Notes under the pieces: generated by a model
Database searches by the model: none
What the model saw: the letters and a program-made list of their open reading frames with translations, nothing else
What the model was told of the DNA's origin: nothing
From: Gammaproteobacteria bacterium
GTDB taxonomy: Bacteria; Pseudomonadota; Gammaproteobacteria; Eutrophobiales; Eutrophobiaceae
Length of the DNA: 64,000 bases
NCBI GenBank assembly: GCA_030829955.1
Contig: JAURNY010000003.1
Coordinates: 1 to 64,000 of the forward strand
Direction of reading: 5' to 3'
Part shown: positions 51,248-60,889 of the stretch, piece after piece
Layout: every line of letters begins with the position of its first letter
How positions within the stretch are numbered: position 1 is the first letter of the stretch
Translations under genes and position numbers: made by a program

Positions 51248-53113
51248 TTATATCTGATTTAATATTTCGTTTAGTTTTCTGTGGTTTTTATCTAAGTAGA
51301 AAAAAGAATCAAGATTAGATGGAATTTGATACTCACCATTAATTGTAGTTTCAATAAATTTTATTAAGTCGATATCATTCGTTATAAAATTTATATTATC
51401 CTCGCCTCTTAATGGACTAAAATTAAAGTTATTTGAATCCAGAAAAACTGCAGTTGGTAATCCAGCAATATACATATCCACAGATCCGGAGGTCATATTG
51501 CCAGAAAATCCTATGTCGTTTGACTCAATGAGTGTACTTAAAGATTCATTACATATATTAATTGAAATATTTCGAAAAATATTAATATCAAGTTTCAATG
51601 ATGGATGACTCTTGAAATTAACAATAATTTCATAATCCAAATTCAGACAAGCTTTATTTACGCACTCAAGCATTAATCTCGTATGTGTCTCATCAAAATC
51701 ACCAAGCACCAATAATTTAATATTCTGTTTTTTTATTGACTTATTTGCGTTCTTTTTTGGAATTTCAAGCAAATACTGATAGCGCATTGCCTCAATTTCA
51801 ATCATTCTTTCTTCTGGCAAACCTGATGTTATAAACATTTCTTTAGACTTTCTCCCATTAACAGCAAACTTAAATGGAAGTGGTTTATGTAGTTTCATTT
51901 CATTGTTAATATCATCAACATGATCGTATGCATTAGTCCCCCAGAATCTAATAGCTGCATGTTGAATTGCTATTAATTTACCATGACCATATTTAGACCA
52001 AGCATAATTAAGTGCACATTCCCAACCTTGATTTTCCCATAAATAAAAACCAATTTTCTGTTTCGGCATATTCTCCAAAGCAGATTCAAATAGATGAGCC
52101 CATAGTAGATTTGTTATACAAATAGGTCCGCACAAAGATGTTTTCCAGTCATGTCGCAATAGGGGCCAAAAATTATTAGCTGAATTGTCAGGTCTAAATG
52201 CTTTTTCTATATTATTTAATTTAATTTTAATTAAACAAAATCTTATCCATTTAGTAATTACTTTAAAGAGTATCTTTGATGTTAAATAAGCATCTAAAAA
52301 TACATGTGATGATAATGATTGATAATTATTCAATTTATTCAAGTAATCTATTGAGTCTGATACTGAGGACTTTACCCCTTTATCTAAATAATGATGAATC
52401 CAGTTACCTTTGTAACCTGATTCTTCCAAATAGACAGGTAGTCCTTCCCATTGCCTTGAATAAAAACTGGCTTCGCCAGAATTAGAAGTAATTAAATTAT
52501 AAAAGTAACTACAATAAAAAATACTTTTATTATTATGCCAAGCAGGAATTTTAACTTTTTTTAATTCCCATTTTTTTAGCACATGCCTTAAACTGATTGC
52601 ACCTCTTATAATATAAGGCAGCCGATCATATATAGTACGTAGCGTATTGGTTTTATTACAATCAAGTAATTTTCCAGTAAAAGTATAATTTTGATTTGTA
52701 GAATATATATATATTGATTCGTAAAGATTTTTGTTTGCAGTTATTAATAAAATACTAGTATATTTTTTTGTTTGTAATAATTCTTCTAATGCAAACAATT
52801 TTATACAGTTATTAATTTCTTTTGACTTGAATGGACTCTTTTCTGCAAGTTGACTCATCCACCACATACTAAAGTCATCATGTAATGCAAAATGTTCTAT
52901 CAGGGATTTATTTTTTATTCGATAACGTCCTAGTCTGGAAATAAAGGATATGTATTTACCCCTCAATCTTTCACCATGTGCTTCAACTAAAGCCGGTATA
53001 GAAATACACGATTCATCATTCGAATACTGCGACCATAATGCAATATCAGCATTGCAAATATCAGGTTCAGGATCCAGATTAGAATCTAGAATTTTCAGGG
53101 TATCATGAGTCAA
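51248..53113 (-). CDS. Large surface-carbohydrate biosynthesis protein, probable GT-B transferase
   Basis: 621 residues, not assigned to a characterised enzyme. The C-terminal half shows GT-B-like order: YLWENQGWECALNYAW, LIAIQHAAIRFWG, KLLVLGDFDETHT, NFKSHPSLKL and GFSGNMTSGSVDMYIAGLPTAVF. The first half is mixed alpha/beta without a clear motif. It resembles uncharacterised proteins of LPS/capsule loci. It directly follows the KdsB-like gene, so transfer of the CMP-activated residue made there is a possible job; that is inference. Confidence 0.6.
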   Translation of the reverse strand: MTHDTLKILDSNLDPEPDICNADIALWSQYSNDESCISIPALVEAHGERLRGKYISFISRLGRYRIKNKSLIEHFALHDDFSMWWMSQLAEKSPFKSKEINNCIKLFALEELLQTKKYTSILLITANKNLYESIYIYSTNQNYTFTGKLLDCNKTNTLRTIYDRLPYIIRGAISLRHVLKKWELKKVKIPAWHNNKSIFYCSYFYNLITSNSGEASFYSRQWEGLPVYLEESGYKGNWIHHYLDKGVKSSVSDSIDYLNKLNNYQSLSSHVFLDAYLTSKILFKVITKWIRFCLIKIKLNNIEKAFRPDNSANNFWPLLRHDWKTSLCGPICITNLLWAHLFESALENMPKQKIGFYLWENQGWECALNYAWSKYGHGKLIAIQHAAIRFWGTNAYDHVDDINNEMKLHKPLPFKFAVNGRKSKEMFITSGLPEERMIEIEAMRYQYLLEIPKKNANKSIKKQNIKLLVLGDFDETHTRLMLECVNKACLNLDYEIIVNFKSHPSLKLDINIFRNISINICNESLSTLIESNDIGFSGNMTSGSVDMYIAGLPTAVFLDSNNFNFSPLRGEDNINFITNDIDLIKFIETTINGEYQIPSNLDSFFYLDKNHRKLNEILNQI

Positions 53114-53124
53114 TATAGAAAACG

Positions 53125-53895
53125 CTATTTTACATTAGTTAAAATGTTTTCAATTTTCTTTAGATCTGTTGGCACGTCTACTGATACAGACATTACTATT
53201 GTTTCTTTCATTTTAATTTTGTGGCCAAGATCAATGAATCGTAATAACTCAATATCCTCAAATTGTTCATTGATAGTTTTATTGCTATTTGAAAATAGTT
53301 TTAGTGCTTTTTTTGTATATCCATAGACAGGTATTTGTTGCTTGTATATAGATTTTTTATCTGAATTTGAATAAGGAACAGGCAATCTTGACATATATAG
53401 TAGATCATCATTTTCATTAACAATAACTTTTATAATTGTATTACTATTAATTTCATTCAAGTCTGTAATTATTTTATAGAGATTGTATGCCATATACCCT
53501 TCAGGGTAATTTTGATAAAGATCCACAATTTGTTTTATCGCTAATGGATCAATAACTGGTTCATCACCCTGTATGTTGATATAAATATCAAAATTATTGT
53601 ATGCATCCATTTCAACAACTTCTGCAAGTCGATCAGTACCTGTTAGGCAGTCATCAGATGTCATAACAACTGGAATATTTTCAGAATTACAGTAATCACT
53701 GATACGTAAATCATCGGTAGCTACTATAAGTTTATCAAGTTGATCTGATTTACTAGCTTGTAAGAAGGTGCGCTTAATCATTGGGATACCATTAATCAGT
53801 GTTAATGGCTTTCCAGGGAATCTGGAAGATTTATATCTGGCAGGAATGATACCAAGCGCGCTAAACGGTTTACCAGGCACTCCATCCACCATCAA
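53125..53895 (-). CDS. KdsB-family cytidylyltransferase
   Basis: 256 residues, CMP-Kdo synthetase family: IIPARYKSSRFPGKPL (CTP loop), ATDDLRISDYC, TGTDRLAEV, INIQGDEPVIDP and VDVPTDLKKIE. Housekeeping KdsB activates Kdo for lipid A core, but this copy sits in a sugar cassette after an AroB-like gene and an SDR, so a different 2-keto acid or cyclitol is plausible. The start overlaps the SDR end by 26 bases. Confidence 0.87.
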   Translation of the reverse strand: MMVDGVPGKPFSALGIIPARYKSSRFPGKPLTLINGIPMIKRTFLQASKSDQLDKLIVATDDLRISDYCNSENIPVVMTSDDCLTGTDRLAEVVEMDAYNNFDIYINIQGDEPVIDPLAIKQIVDLYQNYPEGYMAYNLYKIITDLNEINSNTIIKVIVNENDDLLYMSRLPVPYSNSDKKSIYKQQIPVYGYTKKALKLFSNSNKTINEQFEDIELLRFIDLGHKIKMKETIVMSVSVDVPTDLKKIENILTNVK

Positions 53896-54625
53896 CGGTT
53901 ATCACATCACCAGTTACATAGGAAGATAATTCCGACGCTAAAAATAAACAAACATCTGCAACTTCTCGACTTTCACCCCATCTACGCATAGGTGTTCTAT
54001 CTATAGTAAATTCATAAAGATCTGATTTCTCTTTAAAGTTATCAAAATAAGAAGTTTTACAAAATCCCGGGGCTACAGCGTTTATTTGAATATTTTTCTC
54101 AGCATACTCAAGCGCCAATGATTTGGTAAACCCAATGATAGCTGCTTTAGATGTGACATATGCATTTAATTCTGGCAAGCCATTTATCCCTGCTACTGAT
54201 GAAAGATTAATAATTTTTCCTTGATTTTTCCCAAGCATATAAGGCAACACTCTTTGGCTAAGCATAAACATGCTCGAAACATTTACCCGAAAGACTGTTT
54301 CAAATTCTTCTAATGATGTGCTACTGAACTCTTTCCTAAACCTCATTCCAGCATTATTTACCAGTATATCTATGCCACCAAAATGCTTGATTACATTCTG
54401 AATAAAATTGTCGCAGGTTGCTTCATTAGAAACATCTCCGTCCACACTAAACAACCTTGAATCATCAGCAGATAACTCATCTTGTAGGCTGGATAAATCT
54501 TCATTGCTTCTGGTAATGACAGCTAACTTAGCTCCCTCTTCATAAAATCTTTTAACAATTGATCTGCCAATTCCTTTGCCTGCGCCCGTAACAATACATA
54601 CTTTGTTTTCTAATAACTCAGTCAT
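53870..54625 (-). CDS. SDR family oxidoreductase (FabG-like)
   Basis: 251 residues with all classical SDR sites: TGAGKGIG, NNAG, SSVAG, YVTSK (YxxxK intact), VAPGF and VDGGWS. FabG-like SDRs in sugar loci oxidise or reduce a ring or chain hydroxyl. It lies between the AroB-like cyclase (gap 1 base) and the KdsB-like gene, so it probably acts on the product of the cyclase. It is distinct from the defective-Tyr SDR at 4989-5744. Confidence 0.88.
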   Translation of the reverse strand: MTELLENKVCIVTGAGKGIGRSIVKRFYEEGAKLAVITRSNEDLSSLQDELSADDSRLFSVDGDVSNEATCDNFIQNVIKHFGGIDILVNNAGMRFRKEFSSTSLEEFETVFRVNVSSMFMLSQRVLPYMLGKNQGKIINLSSVAGINGLPELNAYVTSKAAIIGFTKSLALEYAEKNIQINAVAPGFCKTSYFDNFKEKSDLYEFTIDRTPMRRWGESREVADVCLFLASELSSYVTGDVITVDGGWSAW

Positions 54626-54626
54626 T

Positions 54627-55748
54627 TTATAAGATCACTTTCTCACAAGCTTTTTGAATGATTGAATTATCTATTCCAGAATATGTATCTGCTGAGCCTA
54701 ATTCATCCAACAAGACAAAACGTATTTGATTAGCTTTTCTTTTCTTATCTTTATGCATCAGTTTCATAACTTTTTTTATCAACTCACTACTTTCTAGCTC
54801 AAGATCATATGACTGAAGTGAAACCGGTAGTTTAAGCTTCGTCAAGATATCTCTTGCATAGTCAGATTTAGTTTCAGAAAAATTCAGATGTTTTTCACCT
54901 AGCTCAAGAACTGCTGATATGCCTAAAGCAACCCCTTCGCCATGCCTAAGTAACTCATGCTTATCAGTTTGAGTCGCCATTTCTATTGCATGACCAATTG
55001 TATGTCCATAATTTAGAAGCAATCTTTTTCCAGATTCCTTGATATCACCCTTAACATGATCAATTTTTATTTCTAGTGAACGTTTAATACAGTGTACTAA
55101 ATGTTGTTGGTCTTTATTCAAAATACTTTCAGAATTATTGCTGAGAAAATCTAATAATTCAGTATCAGCTATCAAACCGCATTTTACGACTTCAGCCAAA
55201 CCAGAAATATAATCTCTATCAGGCAATGTAGTAATAAAATCCAAATCCATAAAATTTGCTATTGGATGATAGTAGTTTCCAACGGCATTGATGGTATCTC
55301 GAAAGTTAATGGCTACTTTGCCTCCTACACTGCTATCAACCATACCCATCAGGGTTGTTGGCATGTGTACCAGATTCATACCACGATACCATGTACTAGC
55401 TACAAATCCGGCCAAGTCGCCAACAACACCTCCACCAACAGCAATTATCGTTGAATCTCTGGCATAATCTTTGGTTTCAAGCAAACCATATAATTTCAAG
55501 ACTTCATTAAAAGTCTTACTGATTTTACCTCCTGGCATAACATATATATCCGTATCAAAACCAGTATCAGTCAGTTTGTTAGAAAGTTCCTGCGCGTATC
55601 CGCTTGAAAAATACTCATCTGTTACTATTAGAACTTTTGGATTACTTGTATTACTAGAAAGAAAGTTTGCCACTTCATTTTGCAAGCCTTTCTTTATCCA
55701 AATGTCATAAGGCTTATCGGAAATATCTACGTTAAGTTTGCTCATCAA
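54627..55748 (-). CDS. 3-dehydroquinate-synthase-like sugar-phosphate cyclase
   Basis: 373 residues, AroB superfamily. NAD site GGGVVGD (105-111), metal ligands in AEVVK (E186), GHTIGH (H249) and RHGEG (H269), and catalytic VGGK (K144) are kept. The DHQ-synthase substrate stretch HPxGKN is changed to FRDTIN (149-154), losing the phosphate-contact lysine. No other shikimate gene is nearby. Sedoheptulose-7-phosphate cyclases belong to this superfamily, so a cyclitol or related ring product is possible; ordinary AroB is not excluded. Confidence 0.82.
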   Translation of the reverse strand: MMSKLNVDISDKPYDIWIKKGLQNEVANFLSSNTSNPKVLIVTDEYFSSGYAQELSNKLTDTGFDTDIYVMPGGKISKTFNEVLKLYGLLETKDYARDSTIIAVGGGVVGDLAGFVASTWYRGMNLVHMPTTLMGMVDSSVGGKVAINFRDTINAVGNYYHPIANFMDLDFITTLPDRDYISGLAEVVKCGLIADTELLDFLSNNSESILNKDQQHLVHCIKRSLEIKIDHVKGDIKESGKRLLLNYGHTIGHAIEMATQTDKHELLRHGEGVALGISAVLELGEKHLNFSETKSDYARDILTKLKLPVSLQSYDLELESSELIKKVMKLMHKDKKRKANQIRFVLLDELGSADTYSGIDNSIIQKACEKVIL

Positions 55749-55750
55749 AC

Positions 55751-56428
55751 TTATTTATCAAAGCCCGCATTAATAAGTAGATCAGCAATTTCATAATCAT
55801 CCTCACTTTCAATATCAAAACCTTCATATTTACCAACAAGCTTGATAAAAGGCTCATCGGCAATTCTTCTTTTTTTTGTGTTAAACAGATTTTTGCTAAA
55901 CACATATACTGCTGAAGATTCGAGCATAACAGGATCAACTGAAGCTAAATTAGGCGTCTTGCCATTAGTTTCTATACTATAATTCAGTGGTTTATTTTTA
56001 ATCCAGGCAAGTTTTTTATGCTGAGTGGCAACAAACGCAGAATCAAAATTCCCATTAACAACAGCGGTAATGCACTCCTGAACAGTATTAGCTTTTATGA
56101 AAGGACATCGTGGATGCATTAAGACAATAAAATCGGCATCTGAAACCTGCAAAAATCTCTCTATAATTTCTTCAATAGAAGTATCTTGATTATCAAGATC
56201 CAAATCTCTTTTTATCACAGTGAAATCTAGCGCATCATCTATATGTTTTGCAACATTTGTATTGGATGTGTAAATAACAACATCCTGAACACTCTCAACT
56301 TCATTACATAATTTAATTGTTCTTTCTAGCAATGAGTGTCCACCGACTGTCAATGTGTCACGATCTTTAACACTGCCAACTGGAAATTGATAATTTGACC
56401 AATATGGAATTAAAGCGATTATTTTCAT
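55751..56428 (-). CDS. Acylneuraminate cytidylyltransferase-like protein
   Basis: 225 residues of the NeuA/CMP-sugar transferase family: IIALIPYW at the start in place of the usual IPARGGSK, then TLTVGGHSLLERTIKLC, DVVIYTSNT, FIVLMHPRCPFI and FDIESEDDYEIA. The altered first loop suggests an unusual nucleotide or sugar. It is the second cytidylyltransferase of the block. Two residues separate it from the AroB-like gene. Confidence 0.8.
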   Translation of the reverse strand: MKIIALIPYWSNYQFPVGSVKDRDTLTVGGHSLLERTIKLCNEVESVQDVVIYTSNTNVAKHIDDALDFTVIKRDLDLDNQDTSIEEIIERFLQVSDADFIVLMHPRCPFIKANTVQECITAVVNGNFDSAFVATQHKKLAWIKNKPLNYSIETNGKTPNLASVDPVMLESSAVYVFSKNLFNTKKRRIADEPFIKLVGKYEGFDIESEDDYEIADLLINAGFDK

Positions 56429-56453
56429 ATTCTACATACCATAGCGTATATTC

Positions 56454-57245
56454 CTAACCATGAAACACATCCAAACTATCATTCTTAAATTTAAAAATAA
56501 TAGGCCTTGGCATAACCATTTTTGCAGAAGTAATAATTCTAAATTTCTCAAATTCAATATTTTCTACTTTGACTGAGACAACTTGACCAGGCCGAAGTAT
56601 CCTTTTGATTTGATTTTTATCCGCACTTAAAGTCAAAGAATCAATAATTTTCAAATTTAAACATTGTATTCTTTCAGTTGGATTAACGAATACTATTTCA
56701 TATTGATTATTATTTTCAAATTGATACTGAATTCTATATTCACGCTTTAAAAAACTCTTGCCACCAAGATATTGAATTTCGCCATTAGCATTAATACTAA
56801 CCGCATCAAAGTTTCCGTGCACATAAGAACGAAGCGGTGAATTATTATGTAAATATGAAACATAACCTCTCTCCGCTAAATAAGAACCCAGCTCTTGAAT
56901 TTTTGCAGGTGTTTCAGAATGAAAAATACTGAAAGTGCCATATTGCCCATCAGCATCAATTACATAATCAGATAAATCTACAATACAACGTTTATTTGCT
57001 ATTAACTGAATATCCCGTTTCCTGAGCAAGTTACCATTTGCATCAAATATAATTAATGTAATAGTTCTCGAAGTTTCAATATTCATAAATAAACTTACTA
57101 CATCCAATAGCTCAAAATATGTTTTCCAATTTGATGATACACGCCAGATAAACAAGTCACTTGTCGTTAGTTCAGGTGTATATGGCTTGGCAGTTAAAGG
57201 TTGCTTATATCGCCATATTATTTTATTTAATAAGTTATTTTGCAT
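56454..57245 (-). CDS. Uncharacterised beta-rich protein, paralogue of the next gene
   Basis: 263 residues, not recognised. Mostly beta-strand-like alternation without signal peptide or membrane segment. Residues about 45-160 (SLFMNIETS to YVHGNFD) resemble a region at about 150-245 of the upstream neighbour (LLMNIEKSA to VIHGNRW). It lies between a methyltransferase/unknown pair and the cytidylyltransferase, so it is probably a partner in making or handling the CMP-linked residue. No function is claimed. Confidence 0.55.
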   Translation of the reverse strand: MQNNLLNKIIWRYKQPLTAKPYTPELTTSDLFIWRVSSNWKTYFELLDVVSLFMNIETSRTITLIIFDANGNLLRKRDIQLIANKRCIVDLSDYVIDADGQYGTFSIFHSETPAKIQELGSYLAERGYVSYLHNNSPLRSYVHGNFDAVSINANGEIQYLGGKSFLKREYRIQYQFENNNQYEIVFVNPTERIQCLNLKIIDSLTLSADKNQIKRILRPGQVVSVKVENIEFEKFRIITSAKMVMPRPIIFKFKNDSLDVFHG

Positions 57246-57250
57246 GGATG

Positions 57251-58033
57251 TTATAAACTTAATCTTTTAAACCAATAATCTTTCATTATTTTTTGCACTC
57301 CCCATCTATTACCATGAATTACCATAGATGCTGGTGGATGCGTATGCTCAAGACTTAGATGTTTTTTATCTTTTGTAATAGAAAAATATAATGGGATACC
57401 ACACATATCTTTACTCAGATTCAGGATTAAATCTTCCTCAGTGAAATTAAGGTTATCTAGTGAAATTACATTAATCATGTTATTTTGAAGTTTAAATGTA
57501 TTTCTATGTTTTTTATCATGGGCATTATAAATATCAAGAGTACCTTCTCTGTATTTTGCACTTTTTTCAATATTCATCAGTAATAGATAATTGTTTATTT
57601 GGGGATTAAATTGATGAAATGTACAAAATGACAACATGGAACCAGGCGATGGAAATGGATCAATTTCTCCCTGATAACTTGTTTCTGAAAATTCCGATGA
57701 CAGTCCTAGACTTGCACGCCATGCGGGCATGGCAGTTTCTGATTTATTTATTGGAAGCATTTCAGACACTTCAGGTAATGCACTGTCAGTCATTGATAAC
57801 AATACTATTGATGATTGTTGTTTTACTTCAATTAAATCATTGCCAGCTATTCTCATTAAGCAATCTGATTTAATGCTATCAAAAACTCTACTTCGCCATA
57901 CTTCACCATCACTATATGTAATATTGATATATTTACTATTACATGTTTTATTCTCCCAGTTATTAGGTGCGTAGTTGCATAGCGTTATCCACCCTGTGCA
58001 TTCTGGTGCTAATAACAATGGATAGTAAGACAT
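57251..58033 (-). CDS. Uncharacterised beta-rich protein
   Basis: 260 residues, not recognised. It begins MSYYPLLLAPECTGWI, shows a middle PSPGSMLSFCTFHQFN and ends with a region like its downstream neighbour (LLMNIEKSA, SMVIHGNRWG). It has no signal peptide and no membrane helix. The two genes are five bases apart and three bases after the methyltransferase gene, so they are co-translated. They may form a heteromer; this is inference. Confidence 0.55.
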   Translation of the reverse strand: MSYYPLLLAPECTGWITLCNYAPNNWENKTCNSKYINITYSDGEVWRSRVFDSIKSDCLMRIAGNDLIEVKQQSSIVLLSMTDSALPEVSEMLPINKSETAMPAWRASLGLSSEFSETSYQGEIDPFPSPGSMLSFCTFHQFNPQINNYLLLMNIEKSAKYREGTLDIYNAHDKKHRNTFKLQNNMINVISLDNLNFTEEDLILNLSKDMCGIPLYFSITKDKKHLSLEHTHPPASMVIHGNRWGVQKIMKDYWFKRLSL

Positions 58034-58036
58034 ATT

Positions 58037-58966
58037 TTATAACTCCGGTTTTTTTGCAATTGCTCGCAACCACCAAGCTGGTTCTTTTGATTCGATATGT
58101 GCTTTGTGGGGAATAATAGCAACACGTTCCAGATCATTTTGCATAATCTCCAGACCTGGTTCATCACGTAAAAATAAACGAACGAACCCTAAAGATATTA
58201 ATTTATTTCTAACTCTTCTAAATATATTTTGAAAATAACTATTACATTTTAATTTATTAATCAGATTGCCATAATAACCCATGTAAACCGTTTTAAAACC
58301 AGTAGTTTCAAGTAATACTTCCATTGATTTTTTATCGAAAAAAAGAAGATGAGGCTCATCTAGATTCTTGTGAAGAAAATCCAGACAGGGTACTTCTATA
58401 AATATAGCTCCTCCTACATTAAGAGTTTTGAATGCTTTCAACAGAAATTCTCCAGGATCCGTAACATGTTCGAGAACATGAGACATAATTATTAAATCAA
58501 TATTTCTAAGATTATCCAGCTCATCTTCATCAATAAGAGTTATATTCATATCTTGAAGTTTTGAATGACATGATTTATCTGTTTCAAGGGCTAGATATGT
58601 AGTCTGAGGATGTTTTTCCTGCCAGATATTTGCAAGATATCCATCTCCTGGACCAAACTCCAGAACTCTTTTTACTCTACCTTCTGCTGCACCAAGATAT
58701 TTAGAAATTGTAGCTACTCGAATCCTCGCAATAGCTGAAAAGAAAGCTTTACTTATAGTGTCTTTTGCTTTGCCTCCATGCGCACTATGAAAATACTCGT
58801 GATTAAACTCTCGTAATTCATGCATGTCCGGCATAGGTGAAGCAAACGTCAATGTGCAGTCTTGGCAATAAATCAAATTCATATTTTTGAAACAATCATG
58901 ATCACCACGGTAGGCAGCGGATTGTTTGGTATTGTTACTATTACAAATGGGACAAACTACATCCAT
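58037..58966 (-). CDS. SAM-dependent methyltransferase with N-terminal zinc ribbon
   Basis: 309 residues. CPICNSN and CQDCTLTF form a zinc-ribbon at the start. The Methyltransf_23-like domain has VLEFGPGDGYLANIW for SAM, then IIMSHVLEHV and GGAIFIEVPC. Similar proteins in capsule and LPS loci methylate sugars or their precursors. It lies between the acetyltransferase and the unknown beta-rich pair. Confidence 0.85.
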   Translation of the reverse strand: MDVVCPICNSNNTKQSAAYRGDHDCFKNMNLIYCQDCTLTFASPMPDMHELREFNHEYFHSAHGGKAKDTISKAFFSAIARIRVATISKYLGAAEGRVKRVLEFGPGDGYLANIWQEKHPQTTYLALETDKSCHSKLQDMNITLIDEDELDNLRNIDLIIMSHVLEHVTDPGEFLLKAFKTLNVGGAIFIEVPCLDFLHKNLDEPHLLFFDKKSMEVLLETTGFKTVYMGYYGNLINKLKCNSYFQNIFRRVRNKLISLGFVRLFLRDEPGLEIMQNDLERVAIIPHKAHIESKEPAWWLRAIAKKPEL

Positions 58967-58985
58967 ATCTTATTATGTATTGATA

Positions 58986-59534
58986 TCATTGCCTTTCTCC
59001 AATTTTACGCGCTGGCACACCAGCTACAATTGAGTAAGGCTCTGTTGATTTAGTCACTACCGCACCCGCCGCTACGACGGTGCCATTAGCTAAAGAAACA
59101 TTCGCAGTAATAACTGCATTTGATGCAATCCATACATCATCACCAATAGTAATCTCACCTTTGAGATGAGCTTGTTCATTTATCTTGCATGAACGTTTGA
59201 AATCATGATCACAACACCTTATGACGACATTAGGTGCAATTAAAACATCATCGCCAATCGTAACCTTCCCGCCAGATGCATTTATGTGCACGTTGGTATT
59301 TAATCTGACATTATTACCAATAATCATTTCACCTTGATTACTATACAAATACATAGAGCCCATAGATGAAAAATTGTTGCCAATATTAATATTGTCTGGT
59401 GAAACTATTGTAGAACTGAGTTTAATTCTGAAGTTATTTCCACAATTCTTTAGTAATCTACTTATTATTAAGCTATATAATTCATTTATTAATCTAACTG
59501 ACCAAATTCTGAGTGTATTCAAATATTGAAACAT
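58986..59534 (-). CDS. Hexapeptide-repeat O- or N-acetyltransferase
   Basis: 182 residues. An N-terminal helix is followed by left-handed beta-helix repeats (IGNNVRLNTNVHIN, IGDDVLIAPNVVI, IGDDVWIASNAVI), the catalytic His in CCDHDF and the end SIVAGVPARKIGER. It belongs to the maltose-acetyltransferase-like group common in O-antigen modification. It shares a base with the stop/start of the upstream gene. Confidence 0.88.
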   Translation of the reverse strand: MFQYLNTLRIWSVRLINELYSLIISRLLKNCGNNFRIKLSSTIVSPDNINIGNNFSSMGSMYLYSNQGEMIIGNNVRLNTNVHINASGGKVTIGDDVLIAPNVVIRCCDHDFKRSCKINEQAHLKGEITIGDDVWIASNAVITANVSLANGTVVAAGAVVTKSTEPYSIVAGVPARKIGERQ

Positions 59535-60889
59535 TAATTACTCTTTAATAATGAATGTGTAATTTCTAGTAATTTCAATTTTCCTGAAGCAAAGTGAATT
59601 AAAGAATCACGTTCACCAAAGTGATGTTCAATTACATTTCCTGTTGGATCATAATAAATGGATTGTTTGTTTAAGGAATCACTTATATATAATGCTGATG
59701 TAAATGGATATGCAATTACAATATTAGCGCCAAATATTAATTTATAAGGGTTCTCATTATGATTTGCTAATGTGATAACACGTTTTGAATCAAGATTCTC
59801 AAGATACTCAAAATACTCCTTATCATACAATGGGTTATAGCCACGTTTGGTTTTAATAGTCAATTTAACAGATTTGCCAAATTGACTCTCTAAATTACTG
59901 GATAATTCAATAATATCATTTATAAATTTAAATAAATTAGCAGGATTATGATAATTAGTTATTTGCCCGTTTCTTAGAGCTACTTCATCACTAAATGGAG
60001 AAGCATCAAAAACGACTAAATTAATACTATTTGTATTTATCTCTGTATATTCTGGCATGCACCATACAATAGGACCTACTACTTTAATATTATCACCGAG
60101 CCCAAGTTCCATTAAATAATCTGCAAATGGTTTAGTCCAAACCCAATGCGTATCTGCCCTGATCCATTTCAAATTTGGGACATCAGTATCTAAAGGAGAG
60201 TCTTTGTAATTAATTGGCTTCCATGCCTGAGCATACCAGATCATATGAGTATTCACATTTTGTAGTACTCGTGTAAAAAGCGATTGGTTCGTATAGCTTG
60301 AGCATGTTAATACTATAGCTTGCAGTTTTTCTGATTCTGTCAACAATTCTGCTAATCTTGCGTACACAAATTCATGGGCTATAAGTAGTAATTCAGGATT
60401 ATTTTTAGTTGCTCTATAACAAATAAAAAATAACGAGAGAAAATCTATAAAATATCGACACCGAAGTAAAAAACCTATTTTACTTTCACGCAACAATGAA
60501 ACTAGAGGGTCAGTGCAGTAATTAAATTCATTATTACTGCTTTTAAATAAATTACTGCTTTTGATAAAATAATACTTATTTTCATTTAAAGGCTCTACTT
60601 GACCACTTTTACAAAACTCGACGAAACGCGAATCGTCATTGTCCTGAAATAGATTTTCATCTCCAATGCCATAAACCAAGATGGCACCATTACTCATATC
60701 TGTTTTTTTTCTTATACTAACTATAGAGAATAAAACATAAGCCAAATGCTTTGTCATGTTAAGCAAATGTTTTAACGTTTGTTTAAAAGTAAAAGTAATG
60801 TTTCCATTATCACAATTTAATATTGCATCATTTAAGTCGATAGAATCATTAATTTCAGAAAAAGATGAAACTTTATTGTCTTCTGTCAA
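59534..60889 (-). CDS. Uncharacterised surface-polysaccharide protein, probable GT-B transferase
   Basis: 451 residues from a TTG at 60889. It is not assigned to a known enzyme. The C-terminal half has a GT-B-like order (WYAQAWKPI, VVGPIVWCMPEYT, IVFDASPF-like strand, TIKTKRGYNPLY, VIAYPFTSALYISDSLNKQSIYYD). The frame stays open without a stop from 60889 back to the phyH-like stop near 61091 (about 66 codons, for example NRLEVSVHCFSTNDIKERL), yet has no ATG, GTG or TTG there. The real start may be rare, or the 5' end may be damaged. Confidence 0.6.
   Translation of the reverse strand: MTEDNKVSSFSEINDSIDLNDAILNCDNGNITFTFKQTLKHLLNMTKHLAYVLFSIVSIRKKTDMSNGAILVYGIGDENLFQDNDDSRFVEFCKSGQVEPLNENKYYFIKSSNLFKSSNNEFNYCTDPLVSLLRESKIGFLLRCRYFIDFLSLFFICYRATKNNPELLLIAHEFVYARLAELLTESEKLQAIVLTCSSYTNQSLFTRVLQNVNTHMIWYAQAWKPINYKDSPLDTDVPNLKWIRADTHWVWTKPFADYLMELGLGDNIKVVGPIVWCMPEYTEINTNSINLVVFDASPFSDEVALRNGQITNYHNPANLFKFINDIIELSSNLESQFGKSVKLTIKTKRGYNPLYDKEYFEYLENLDSKRVITLANHNENPYKLIFGANIVIAYPFTSALYISDSLNKQSIYYDPTGNVIEHHFGERDSLIHFASGKLKLLEITHSLLKSN

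Noticed and set aside
53125-53895. Housekeeping kdsB
   Set aside because: The family assignment holds, but the context (AroB-like, SDR, NeuA-like) makes the ordinary Kdo role uncertain, so no gene symbol was given.
54627-55748. Calling this gene aroB
   Set aside because: The substrate motif differs from DHQ synthase and no shikimate gene is adjacent.
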